Positions 1 to 6,993 of a stretch of DNA of 13,406 bases are shown here, piece after piece (positions within the stretch are counted from its first letter, which is position 1; each line of letters begins with the position of its first letter). A program made the position numbers and the translations under genes. The stretch is from an uncultured Rhodospirillaceae bacterium. GTDB lineage: Bacteria; Pseudomonadota; Alphaproteobacteria; Rhodospirillales; UBA2165. The stretch is taken from the NCBI GenBank assembly GCA_913041095.1, contig CAJWIB010000035.1, forward strand, positions 1 through 13,406, in the 5' to 3' direction. The notes under the pieces were generated by a model that was not told where the DNA came from, did not search any database, and saw only the letters and a list, made by a program, of their open reading frames with translations.

Positions 1-2
1 GT

Positions 3-1325
3 TTTCCGGACAAAGGCACCAGCAGTCAAATCCGTCAACGGGTCGCACGTTCTGTCTTCCCTGAAGCGGTGATGAACCCGCCGGTAACGTGGCGCGGCGT
101 CTATGGTTATTACGGCCAAAGCGCGGAACAGCAATTCACCGAATGCAAGTTCCCCTTTGACGGATATTCTGAAATCAAGATGCTCTTCCGTCAGGGATCG
201 TCCTATATCGGCACGATGACCGATTCCAACCGCTGGGTGAATATGTACCGCCATCCGAATATGGAATTCGCGGTCAACCAGACGATCTACAACGAACCAG
301 AAGCCAGGATGGCCGATCTGGTATTCCCGGTTTGTACCAATTTCGAACGCTGGGATATTGGCGAATGGGCACGGATTTCAGGATATTCCCGCCATCTCAG
401 CCCGACCAATGCCCGCGTCATCGTGCTGCAGCAAAAATGTATTGAACCTTTGGGCGAGTCTAAACCCGATTACGAAATCTTTGCCATGCTGGCCAAAAAA
501 CTTGGTATCGAGGAAAGGTTTACCGAAGGCCGCACTGATTTTGAGTGGGCCAAACGTATGTATGAGATTTCTGATCTGCCTAAGGTGACAAACTGGGAGG
601 ACTTCCGGGAAAAAGGCTACTACGTGGTGCCGGTACCGGAAGATTATGTCGGCAAGCCGGCCTTCCGCTGGTTCGCCGAAGGGCGACCCAAGGACACCGA
701 CGATTGGGGCCCAGGTTTGAAAGACAATCCGACCCTAGATGGCAAAGGTCTTTCAACGCCGACCCAGAAGATCGAATTTGAAGCTCAAACCTTGAAACGG
801 TTTGATCCCAATGATGAGGAGCGGCCTTTGGTACCAAAATACATCCCCTCCTGGGAAGGCACGGAAACCGAGGATTTGCTTAAGAAATATCCTTTGCAGC
901 TGATCACACCACATCCTCGCTTTACCTTTCACTCCCAACATGATGGCAAGGATTTGTGGAATGAGGAAATTCCTCACCAACGACGGCTTAAAGACGGCTA
1001 CCGCTATACCGTGATGCGGATGCATCCTGACGATGCCGCAGAACGGGATCTTAAGGATGGAGATTTGGCCCGCGTCTACAATGACCGCGGCACGGCTCTC
1101 TCAATCATCACCATAACGCCGCGTATGGTGAAAGGTGTCATCCATTCGTATGGTTCCGGTGGCGGCTACGACCCGCAAGGTGATAGTCCAGGTGATGCTG
1201 ACAACATTGATCGCGGCGGAACCATGAATCTGCTTACATCGTCGCGATGGATATCGAAGAATTGTCCTGGTATGGCTCCGAATAGCTGTCTGGCGGAAAT
1301 AGAGAAATGGGAAGGAGCTGAATAA
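3..1325 (+). CDS. Molybdopterin oxidoreductase large subunit, pyrogallol transhydroxylase-like (C-terminal part)
   Basis: The frame is open from base 3 through the left edge, so the gene starts outside the window; the GTG at 69 and the ATG at 72 are internal. About 440 residues are visible, roughly the C-terminal half of an enzyme of about 875 residues if it matches Pelobacter transhydroxylase. Seen: a central segment with the MADLVFP pattern typical of the DMSO reductase family (near visible residue 105), the TPTQKIEF stretch (about 252), and a C-terminal molybdopterin-dinucleotide-binding domain from about residue 297 (LITPHPRFTFHSQH) through MHPDDAAERDLKDGD to IHSYGSGGGYDP. The stop codon overlaps the ATG of the iron-sulfur subunit by one base, so the two are translated together. 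The family holds bis-MGD molybdenum or tungsten. Transhydroxylase moves hydroxyl groups on trihydroxybenzenes without net redox change. The family call is firm; the substrate is inferred mainly from the partner subunit. The catalytic N-terminal half is not visible. Confidence 0.85.
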   Translation, partial: FPDKGTSSQIRQRVARSVFPEAVMNPPVTWRGVYGYYGQSAEQQFTECKFPFDGYSEIKMLFRQGSSYIGTMTDSNRWVNMYRHPNMEFAVNQTIYNEPEARMADLVFPVCTNFERWDIGEWARISGYSRHLSPTNARVIVLQQKCIEPLGESKPDYEIFAMLAKKLGIEERFTEGRTDFEWAKRMYEISDLPKVTNWEDFREKGYYVVPVPEDYVGKPAFRWFAEGRPKDTDDWGPGLKDNPTLDGKGLSTPTQKIEFEAQTLKRFDPNDEERPLVPKYIPSWEGTETEDLLKKYPLQLITPHPRFTFHSQHDGKDLWNEEIPHQRRLKDGYRYTVMRMHPDDAAERDLKDGDLARVYNDRGTALSIITITPRMVKGVIHSYGSGGGYDPQGDSPGDADNIDRGGTMNLLTSSRWISKNCPGMAPNSCLAEIEKWEGAE

Positions 1326-2146
1326 TGGCCCGTTACGGACTCGTGATTGATTTGGATTATTGCATTGGATGTTATAACTGCCAAATCGCCTGTAAAGACG
1401 AACATGTCGGCAATGAGTTTGCGCCGGTGGCTAAAAGTCAGCCAACGTTTGATCATTTCTGGGTTGGCATCGAAGAGGTCGAGCGGAACTATTCCGACTC
1501 GCGGATCGAAGTCACCTATATCCCGACGCTGTCACAAAGTAAGAATTTGCTGGACGTGGCTAAAGATGGAGAAGTCTATGAACGCCCGGACGGCATCGTC
1601 ATCATTGATCCGGAAAAAGCAGCCGGCAAAAAAGAGTTGTTGGATGCTTGCCCGAGTGGACGGGTTTACTGGAATGAAGAAGCAAATGTTGCGCAAAAAT
1701 GTACTTTTTGCGCTCACCTGCTCGATAGCGGCTGGACGGAACCGCGCTGCGTGCAGAGTTGCCCAACCAGTTGCATGATCTTTGGCGATCGTGACGACCC
1801 CAACAGTGAAATCTCCAAAGCTTTGGCCAATGGGACGGCCCAGCCCTACAATCCGAACGAAACAGACCCGTCAGTCCACTATATCGGCCTGCCATCGCCG
1901 GTCGTTTCGGGCACAGTCATCCTCGGCGATTGCGATGAATGCGCCGATGGCGCTGTCGTGACGTTGCTAGATAAAGGGGGAGCGATAGCCAATCAATCGA
2001 CGGATTGCTTCGGTGATTTCTTGTTCAAAGACCTGGATGTTGGCAAATACAAGGTAAAGGTCGAGAAAGATGGATACGAATCGAATATTGCTGAAATTGA
2101 AGTAGAAAGCGATGTGACTCAATTAGGAGATATCATTCTCCATTAG
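1325..2146 (+). CDS. Iron-sulfur subunit, pyrogallol transhydroxylase small-subunit-like
   Basis: The protein has 273 residues; the Pelobacter acidigallici small subunit (AthS) has 274. Seen: a first ferredoxin motif C13-x2-C16-x2-C19-x3-C23, a last motif C126-x2-C129, C142, C146 and an extra C150, and a C-terminal domain of about 80 residues (GTVILGDCDECADGA through LGDIIL). That domain looks like a carboxypeptidase-regulatory or Cna-B-like beta-barrel, as in transhydroxylase. The segment KKELLDACP...YWNEEANVAQKC matches my memory of the Pelobacter protein closely. The middle ferredoxin motif is altered: where three cysteines are expected (residues 68-78, PTLSQSKNLLD) there are none, and only its fourth ligand, C109, remains. 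I therefore infer two [4Fe-4S] clusters instead of three. There is no signal peptide, so a cytoplasmic location is likely. The start is fixed by the ATG overlapping the upstream TAA. The family is well supported; activity on pyrogallol is not proven. Confidence 0.85.
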   Translation: MARYGLVIDLDYCIGCYNCQIACKDEHVGNEFAPVAKSQPTFDHFWVGIEEVERNYSDSRIEVTYIPTLSQSKNLLDVAKDGEVYERPDGIVIIDPEKAAGKKELLDACPSGRVYWNEEANVAQKCTFCAHLLDSGWTEPRCVQSCPTSCMIFGDRDDPNSEISKALANGTAQPYNPNETDPSVHYIGLPSPVVSGTVILGDCDECADGAVVTLLDKGGAIANQSTDCFGDFLFKDLDVGKYKVKVEKDGYESNIAEIEVESDVTQLGDIILH

Positions 2147-2383
2147 GGCACTGTCAGTCGGCATTATCCGTGTAGGCTGCCGGCAATGGTCTCTCAGTAC
2201 TGCTGTGTGAACAATTTGATAGCGCAGGTCTTAGGTGCTGATGTTGCTCATGCAGACCCTTCATCACTTGGTACGTGTTTTTATCGTCATAATTGGGTCA
2301 CAAATCGCATTTAGTCGTATAAAAGACGATTAGATCACAAGTCCGCTAATGGGATAGATGTTCAAAATCATAGGGCAAAACAT
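2147..2383. other. Convergent intergenic region, no gene seen
   Basis: These 237 bases separate two converging transcripts. I see no convincing coding frame. A 7-bp stem with one wobble pair (GTCGGCA at 2157-2163, TGCCGGC at 2178-2184, 14-nt loop) and a weaker 5-bp stem (2227-2231 with 2254-2258) could help to end the upstream transcript, but neither is followed by a T run. No clear intrinsic terminator is visible for either strand. The right half is AT-rich. Confidence 0.5.
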
Positions 2384-3481
2384 TTAATTGAAAAACCGAT
2401 CAAGGCTATCGATAACTTGATCACATTCTTCAATCGTACCGATTGTGATGCGCAAATAGTCGTCGAGGCCGTAGTCTTCATTGGTGCGGACTATAATGCC
2501 TTCGCTTACCAAATGTCGGAAAGCGTCGACGGCTTTTCGGTTGGTCTGGGTTGCCGGAAATTTAACGAGTACAAAATTTGCGGCACCCGGCACCATGGTA
2601 ACACCGAACCGGCTCAAATCTTTGATAAATTTCTTTCGGGCCTGGTCAGTTTCCCGGCGTACTTTGTCGACATGACTAGGATCGGACAAGGCCGCAACCG
2701 CACCTGCCTGCGCCATGGCGTTGACATTGCCTATGCCGCGCATGGTGTTGAGCACCGCCGCCATGGAAGCCGAACAATAAGCCCAGCCAACCCGCAGTCC
2801 GGCTAACCCCCAAGCCTTGGAAAAAGTGCGTATGACAATGACGTTATTATGTCCTTCCACCAGTTCCAGACCGTCGGTGAAATCTGGATCGTCGACATAT
2901 TCGCAATAGACGGAATCGACAACCAGGACGATCCGCCTGGGCAGGTTATCCCGAAGGCGTCTCACTTCGCTCGCAGGAATGTAGGTACCTGTAGGATTTT
3001 CCGGATTTGCCAGGAACAAAATTTTTGTCCGCTCGGTAACGTTTTCCAACAATGTATCTACATTGGCTGTTAGGTTCGGCGACGGTGCCTTAATGGCGGT
3101 GGCGCCGGCGCGGTACGCGACGATGGGAAATTGTAGAAAACCGTATTCGGAAAAGAGTATTTCGTCACCGGGTCGGGCGTAAATTCTGCCGATACCATCA
3201 AGGAGTTCCTCCGAGCCATTGCCACATACAATTTGATCGGCTTCCAGATCAAAATGCTGGCCAATGGCATGGCGCAGTTCCGTGCTGAGTGGGTCAGGAT
3301 AGCGGTGCGGCTTTTCCGCTTGCTCCCTTATAGCGTCCAGAACAGCTTTAGATGCGCCGAAACTGGATTCATTGGTCGCCAGGTTCAGGATATCGACGTC
3401 CTTGGGTAGGTCGACTTTTTTGACAACGGACTGGCCGATGCCTTCAATATAGGCGACGGGACGATCTAGTCTTGCAGACAT
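2384..3481 (-). CDS. HisC-like class I/II PLP aminotransferase
   Basis: The protein has 365 residues, normal for histidinol-phosphate aminotransferases. Seen: LATNESSFGAS near 34-44 (the usual NENP-type N-terminal motif), NPENPTGTYIP at 159-169 with the conserved N162, D189 for the PLP ring nitrogen, Y192, and the Schiff-base lysine K222 in RTFSKAWGLAGLRVGWA with R230 for the phosphate. The C-terminal LRITIGT (R344) would bind the substrate carboxylate. The family transaminates histidinol phosphate or aromatic amino acids. The gene lies 15 nt after the kynureninase-like gene with no other his genes nearby, so a catabolic role on an aromatic or related amino acid is more likely than histidine synthesis; this is inferred from context. 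The start ATG has a GAGGG ribosome binding site 7 nt upstream. Substrate unknown. Confidence 0.85.
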   Translation of the reverse strand: MSARLDRPVAYIEGIGQSVVKKVDLPKDVDILNLATNESSFGASKAVLDAIREQAEKPHRYPDPLSTELRHAIGQHFDLEADQIVCGNGSEELLDGIGRIYARPGDEILFSEYGFLQFPIVAYRAGATAIKAPSPNLTANVDTLLENVTERTKILFLANPENPTGTYIPASEVRRLRDNLPRRIVLVVDSVYCEYVDDPDFTDGLELVEGHNNVIVIRTFSKAWGLAGLRVGWAYCSASMAAVLNTMRGIGNVNAMAQAGAVAALSDPSHVDKVRRETDQARKKFIKDLSRFGVTMVPGAANFVLVKFPATQTNRKAVDAFRHLVSEGIIVRTNEDYGLDDYLRITIGTIEECDQVIDSLDRFFN

Positions 3482-3488
3482 TGATATA

Positions 3489-3493
3489 CCCTC
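3489..3493 (-). promoter_or_regulatory. Ribosome binding site of the HisC-like gene
   Basis: On the minus strand GAGGG lies 7 nt before the ATG, inside the 15-nt gap after the kynureninase-like stop codon. It fixes the aminotransferase start and supports co-transcription of the two genes. Confidence 0.7.
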
Positions 3494-3496
3494 TTT

Positions 3497-4753
3497 TTAA
3501 ATGGTTATTTTCTGGAATCTTGGATTCCGCCAGACTTCGCTGGAAATAATTTGTTTGATGCGTTGAATGCCGTCCCACATATCTTCGTGGCTATGGTAGA
3601 GAGGACTTATCCCCAGTCGGATGGAATTCGGTTTTCGAAAGGAGCAGATCATACCGTGCTCGAACAAGGCTTCACATAAGGCGCCGGCACCTTCGTGTTC
3701 GAAGGCTATATGGCCGCCTTGCAGAAAATAATTCTTGGGAGAGATAACGCTGACGCCAAGATGGCTGCATTCCTGTTCAATCAGCTGAATAACCGTTTCG
3801 CTTAAGGAGCGATGCTTAGTCCCCACATCCTTGATGTTGACGTCACGCCAAATATCCACTGCGCAATCGAAGATTTCGTTGGCGATGATGGAAGGTGATC
3901 CGGTGTTGTGTCCCTGGACTCCGGGATTGGGGGTAAATGTATTGGCGAAAGCGAAGAAGTCGGCATGACCCAGCCAACCGGCAATGGTTGGCCAGGCGGC
4001 GTTTTGATGGCTGGGATGGATAAAAATAAAGGCTGGTGATCCAGGGCCGCCGCACAGATATTTATAACCACAACCAACGGCGAAATCGGCATTGCATCCC
4101 ATCAAATCGATTTCCAAAGCCCCGGCGGAATGAGACAGATCCCAAATGACCAGGGTGTTTTTTTCGTGCGCTTTTTTGGTGAGTTCAGACATGTCCCAGC
4201 GTTGGCTGTAGCGGTAATCCGTATGAGTCAAATACAGAACGGCGGTGTCATCGCCCAATTGATCGTGTACGTCTTCACGGGTTTCGGCGAATTGCAGATC
4301 ACAATCGACATCAAAGCCGTCCAATAGATTTTTAAAACCTTCAGCAACGAATATGTCCGTTGGAAAATTGTGCGCTTCTGTCAGGATCGCCGAACCGTTT
4401 TTCCTGATGCGCCAGGCATAGCTGAGAATTTTGAACAGGTTGATTGTTGTGTTATCGCAGACAACGACATCATCTTGGTGGGCACCCAGGATATGGGAGA
4501 TACCGGCGCCCATAGTCTTCGATTTATCCAGCCAATCCAACTCCGACCAGCCCCGCCGGCTTAGTTTCCGCCAGCCTTCTTCCAGCAATCGCTGAACCCG
4601 TTCCGGCGCATTTTTGGGCATGGCTCCGATGGAGTTGGCATCAAAATGGATCGAACCTGACGGCGGCAAGGCGAAACGGTCTTTGAAACTTCGGAGGGGA
4701 TCAGATGCATCCCGCTTCAGGCAATCGGTTATTTTTAAGGCGCTCTGGTCCAC
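3497..4753 (-). CDS. kynU: Kynureninase-family PLP enzyme
   Basis: The protein has 418 residues, the usual length for bacterial kynureninase, which cleaves kynurenine to anthranilate and alanine. Seen: DRFALPPSGSIHFDANSIGAMP near the N terminus, NFPTD at 129-133 (D133 corresponds to a PLP-contacting aspartate), WDLSHSAG at 204-211 (D205, H208), the Schiff-base lysine K231 in CGYKYLCGGPGSPAF, W260 in GWLGH, and the C-terminal IRLGISPLY with the carboxylate-binding arginine R379. The segment usually written RYLCGT in bacterial kynureninases reads GHNTGS here (281-286), and NFPTDLY is NFPTDIF, so the substrate pocket may differ. The start is GTG at 4753; the same frame has a stop (TAG, complement of 4781-4783) and no ATG between. 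An AGGGA about 10-14 nt upstream is a poor ribosome binding site. First gene of the two-gene minus-strand operon, divergent from hyuA. The family is certain; kynurenine as substrate is not. Confidence 0.85.
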   Translation of the reverse strand: MDQSALKITDCLKRDASDPLRSFKDRFALPPSGSIHFDANSIGAMPKNAPERVQRLLEEGWRKLSRRGWSELDWLDKSKTMGAGISHILGAHQDDVVVCDNTTINLFKILSYAWRIRKNGSAILTEAHNFPTDIFVAEGFKNLLDGFDVDCDLQFAETREDVHDQLGDDTAVLYLTHTDYRYSQRWDMSELTKKAHEKNTLVIWDLSHSAGALEIDLMGCNADFAVGCGYKYLCGGPGSPAFIFIHPSHQNAAWPTIAGWLGHADFFAFANTFTPNPGVQGHNTGSPSIIANEIFDCAVDIWRDVNIKDVGTKHRSLSETVIQLIEQECSHLGVSVISPKNYFLQGGHIAFEHEGAGALCEALFEHGMICSFRKPNSIRLGISPLYHSHEDMWDGIQRIKQIISSEVWRNPRFQKITI

Positions 4754-4800
4754 GGCTGATCTGCGTCCCTGTTTATGGTTCTATCAAATCTGGAATTTTC

Positions 4801-4830
4801 TTGCAAATATGTATTATAGTGAAATATGAT
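4801..4830 (+). promoter_or_regulatory. Candidate sigma-70 promoter for the hyuA operon
   Basis: TTGCAA at 4801-4806 (four of six -35 bases) and TATGAT at 4825-4830 (five of six -10 bases) are separated by 18 nt. The predicted transcript start is near 4837, exactly where the 18-bp repeat begins. The two divergent promoters overlap, so they probably compete or are controlled together. Confidence 0.5.
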
Positions 4831-4840
4831 ATTCGGACAA
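4813..4840 (-). promoter_or_regulatory. Candidate sigma-70 promoter for the kynU-like operon
   Basis: On the minus strand there is a perfect TATAAT -10 box (complement of 4813-4818) and, 16 nt upstream, TTGTCC as -35 (complement of 4835-4840; four of six consensus bases). Transcription would start near 4805, giving a leader of about 50 nt before the GTG. The -35 box overlaps the first bases of the 18-bp repeated element, so a protein bound there would probably block this promoter. Confidence 0.55.
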
Positions 4841-4854
4841 GAGCCGATAAAGGC
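4837..4854 (+). repeat. 18-bp repeated regulatory element, copy 1
   Basis: ACAAGAGCCGATAAAGGC occurs here and again, identical, at 8675-8692. It starts 57 bp before the hyuA ATG. The copy contains a short dyad, AGCC-GATAAA-GGCT (4842-4855). It covers the predicted +1 of hyuA and the -35 of kynU. A GATATT hexamer precedes both copies (4828 here, 8664 in copy 2). Its place and exact conservation fit an operator, or alternatively a 5'-leader element; the binding protein is unknown, with the XRE-cupin protein encoded in the same operon the obvious candidate. Confidence 0.65.
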
Positions 4855-4893
4855 TGAATTAGTCAGCAGACCCGGGAAAAACAGTAGATCACC

Positions 4894-6993
4894 ATGGGCG
4901 TTAAAGACACCAATCGACTGGCCGCCGATATCGGCGGAACTTTTACAGACATTGTACTTGATACCGCTCAGGGACGTTTTACGGCCAAAGTTCTGACAAC
5001 GGTTCAAGCGCCCGAGAACGGCGTTATCGACGGTGTTGAAGTTGTTCTCAGGGAGGCAAAATTGACAGCCGGCCAGATCGACATATTTATCCACGGCACG
5101 ACCCTCGCCGCTAACGCTTTAATTGAACGCAAAGGTGCCAAGACGGCATTTCTGACCACGGAAGGTTTCCGGGACATCATTGAAATGGGGTTCGAACAGC
5201 GCTTCGAACATTATGACGTGTTTATGGATAAACCGATCCCCCTGGTGCAGCGGGAGCTGCGTTTACCAGTCAAAGAGCGAATCAGCGGTAGCGGCAAAGT
5301 TCTGGTGGCTTTGGAAGAAGATCAAGTCCGACAATCAGCCCGTCAGTTGAAATCGCAAAATATTGGTGCTATCGCCGTAGGCTTGATGCATGCCTACGCC
5401 TTTCCAGATCATGAGCGCAGGGTTCGGGCAATTCTATTGGAGGAATTACCCAACGTTTCTGTCTGCATATCCAGCGACGTTTGCCCGGAAATGAGGGAAT
5501 ATGAACGATTTTCAACGACCTGCGCCAATGCCTATATTCGGCCCTTGATGTCTAGGTACCTCTATCGTTTGCAGACGATGCTCACTGACCGAAAAATGGA
5601 TTGTCCATTGTTTTTGATGATGTCGGGCGGCGGTCTGACGACCCTGGAAAATGCTACGAAATTTCCCATCCGACTCGTCGAATCCGGTCCTGCCGGCGGC
5701 GCCATTCTGGCTAGCCAGGTTGCTTTGGAATGCGGTTTGGAGAGTGTTCTTTCCTTTGACATGGGGGGCACGACGGCGAAAATATGTCTGATTGAAAACG
5801 GTAAGCCTGAACGTTCGCGTTCCTTCGAAGTTGCTCGTATGTACAGAGATTTGAAGGGCAGTGGTCTGCCGGTGCGCATACCGGTCATTGAAATGGTGGA
5901 AATTGGAGCCGGAGGCGGCTCTATTGCGCGGGTTGATGACATGGGCCGCATAACCGTCGGTCCAGACAGCGCCGGGTCTGAACCAGGTCCTGCCTGCTAT
6001 GGTTTAGGGGGGGATAATGCGACGGTGACCGATGCCAATTTAGAGCTCGGCAAACTTGATTCCGAACATTTTGCCGGAGGCAAACTATCCTTGGATCGAA
6101 ACAAGTCAAAGGCTGTTTTGGCGCGGAATGTAGGGGAAAAGCTCGATTTACAGGACCATTGGCCAGCTGCCGGTATAGCCGAAATCGTCGAAGAAAATAT
6201 GACCAATGCCGCACGGGTTCACGCCATCGAGCGCGGCAAGGTTATGGGTCGACACACCATGATCGCCTTTGGCGGCGGAGCGCCGCTCCATGCCGGCCGG
6301 CTGGCGCAGAAATTGGGTCTTGGCAAGGTGGTAGTGCCTAAAGGTGCGGGGGTCGGGTCGGCTATAGGTTTTTTGCGGACACCAATCTCTTTTGAAGTCG
6401 TTCGATCACTCAATATTGATTTTCGTCAATTTGATTCAGACCGTATCAATAAATTATTGGATGAAATGAGCGCTGAAGCGCGGGTGGTGGTCAACGATGG
6501 TGTTTTAACCGGCCAAAAATTATTTGAAACAAGATTTGTTGAACTGCGCTACGTGGGGCAAGGCCACGAACTGCGGATTTCCCTGCCCGATGGTCTTCTA
6601 TCAAAGGAAGACACCGTGAAACTTCGCGCCGCCTATGAAAAAATGTACCAAGACATTTACGGCTTAAAGATTGATGATATGGATATTCAAAGCGTCTCCT
6701 GGTCCGTGACCGTCTCCACCAAAGAAGCGCAACCGAACAGGGCCGATGGCTCCATCGACGGGACCGCGCCTGATCCTATCGGACATCGGCAAGTCTATGA
6801 CACCGGGCTCGGTGAATTTGTCGATTGTCCTGTCTATTGGCGCATGGATTTAGAACCGGGGAACGAAATCAGCGGTCCCGCTATAATTACCGAGGACGAG
6901 ACTTCGACAATAGTCCCGGCGGAATTTTCTGCCTGTATTAATGCCCTGAAGTACATCGTGATGAATAATCATGCAGCCGAGGATAGTCTCTGA
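4894..6993 (+). CDS. hyuA: Hydantoinase/oxoprolinase subunit A (ATP-dependent, HyuA family)
   Basis: The protein has 699 residues, the usual length for the A subunit of N-methylhydantoinase-type enzymes, which use ATP to open cyclic amides such as hydantoins, 5-oxoproline and related rings. Seen: the N-terminal phosphate loop ADIGGTFTDIVLD (11-23), FIHGTTLAANALIERKGAKT (65-84), the second nucleotide motif SFDMGGTTAK (around D289), GAGGGS at 338-343, SEPGPACYG ending at 370, and FGGGAPLHAG at 459-468. The C-terminal domain ends with the ITEDETSTIVP stretch. Domains: Hydant_A_N about 8-185, hydantoinase A core about 205-495, C-terminal domain about 505-690. The start ATG has no strong Shine-Dalgarno but the N terminus is right for the family. 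The stop overlaps the hyuB ATG by one base, as expected for subunits of one complex. Relatives include acetone and acetophenone carboxylases, so substrate cannot be assigned from the sequence. Confidence 0.88.
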   Translation: MGVKDTNRLAADIGGTFTDIVLDTAQGRFTAKVLTTVQAPENGVIDGVEVVLREAKLTAGQIDIFIHGTTLAANALIERKGAKTAFLTTEGFRDIIEMGFEQRFEHYDVFMDKPIPLVQRELRLPVKERISGSGKVLVALEEDQVRQSARQLKSQNIGAIAVGLMHAYAFPDHERRVRAILLEELPNVSVCISSDVCPEMREYERFSTTCANAYIRPLMSRYLYRLQTMLTDRKMDCPLFLMMSGGGLTTLENATKFPIRLVESGPAGGAILASQVALECGLESVLSFDMGGTTAKICLIENGKPERSRSFEVARMYRDLKGSGLPVRIPVIEMVEIGAGGGSIARVDDMGRITVGPDSAGSEPGPACYGLGGDNATVTDANLELGKLDSEHFAGGKLSLDRNKSKAVLARNVGEKLDLQDHWPAAGIAEIVEENMTNAARVHAIERGKVMGRHTMIAFGGGAPLHAGRLAQKLGLGKVVVPKGAGVGSAIGFLRTPISFEVVRSLNIDFRQFDSDRINKLLDEMSAEARVVVNDGVLTGQKLFETRFVELRYVGQGHELRISLPDGLLSKEDTVKLRAAYEKMYQDIYGLKIDDMDIQSVSWSVTVSTKEAQPNRADGSIDGTAPDPIGHRQVYDTGLGEFVDCPVYWRMDLEPGNEISGPAIITEDETSTIVPAEFSACINALKYIVMNNHAAEDSL

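Noticed and set aside
2157..2184. Hairpin GTCGGCA/TGCCGGC as a terminator of the molybdenum enzyme operon
   Set aside because: It has a 14-nt loop, a wobble pair and no T run after it; not strong enough to call a terminator.
2337..2352. Possible degenerate third copy of the repeat (ACAAGTCCGCTAATGG)
   Set aside because: It matches only with a gap and three substitutions, and lies downstream of two converging genes where no start codon is near. Chance similarity is likely.
2384..3481. True histidine-biosynthesis hisC
   Set aside because: The protein family fits, but no other his genes are near and it forms an operon with a kynureninase-like gene, so I did not give the symbol.
4735..5094. A 119-codon open frame on the - strand across the kynU-hyuA promoter region
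   Set aside because: It overlaps the start of hyuA, the kynU start and both promoters, and the translation shows no known motif.
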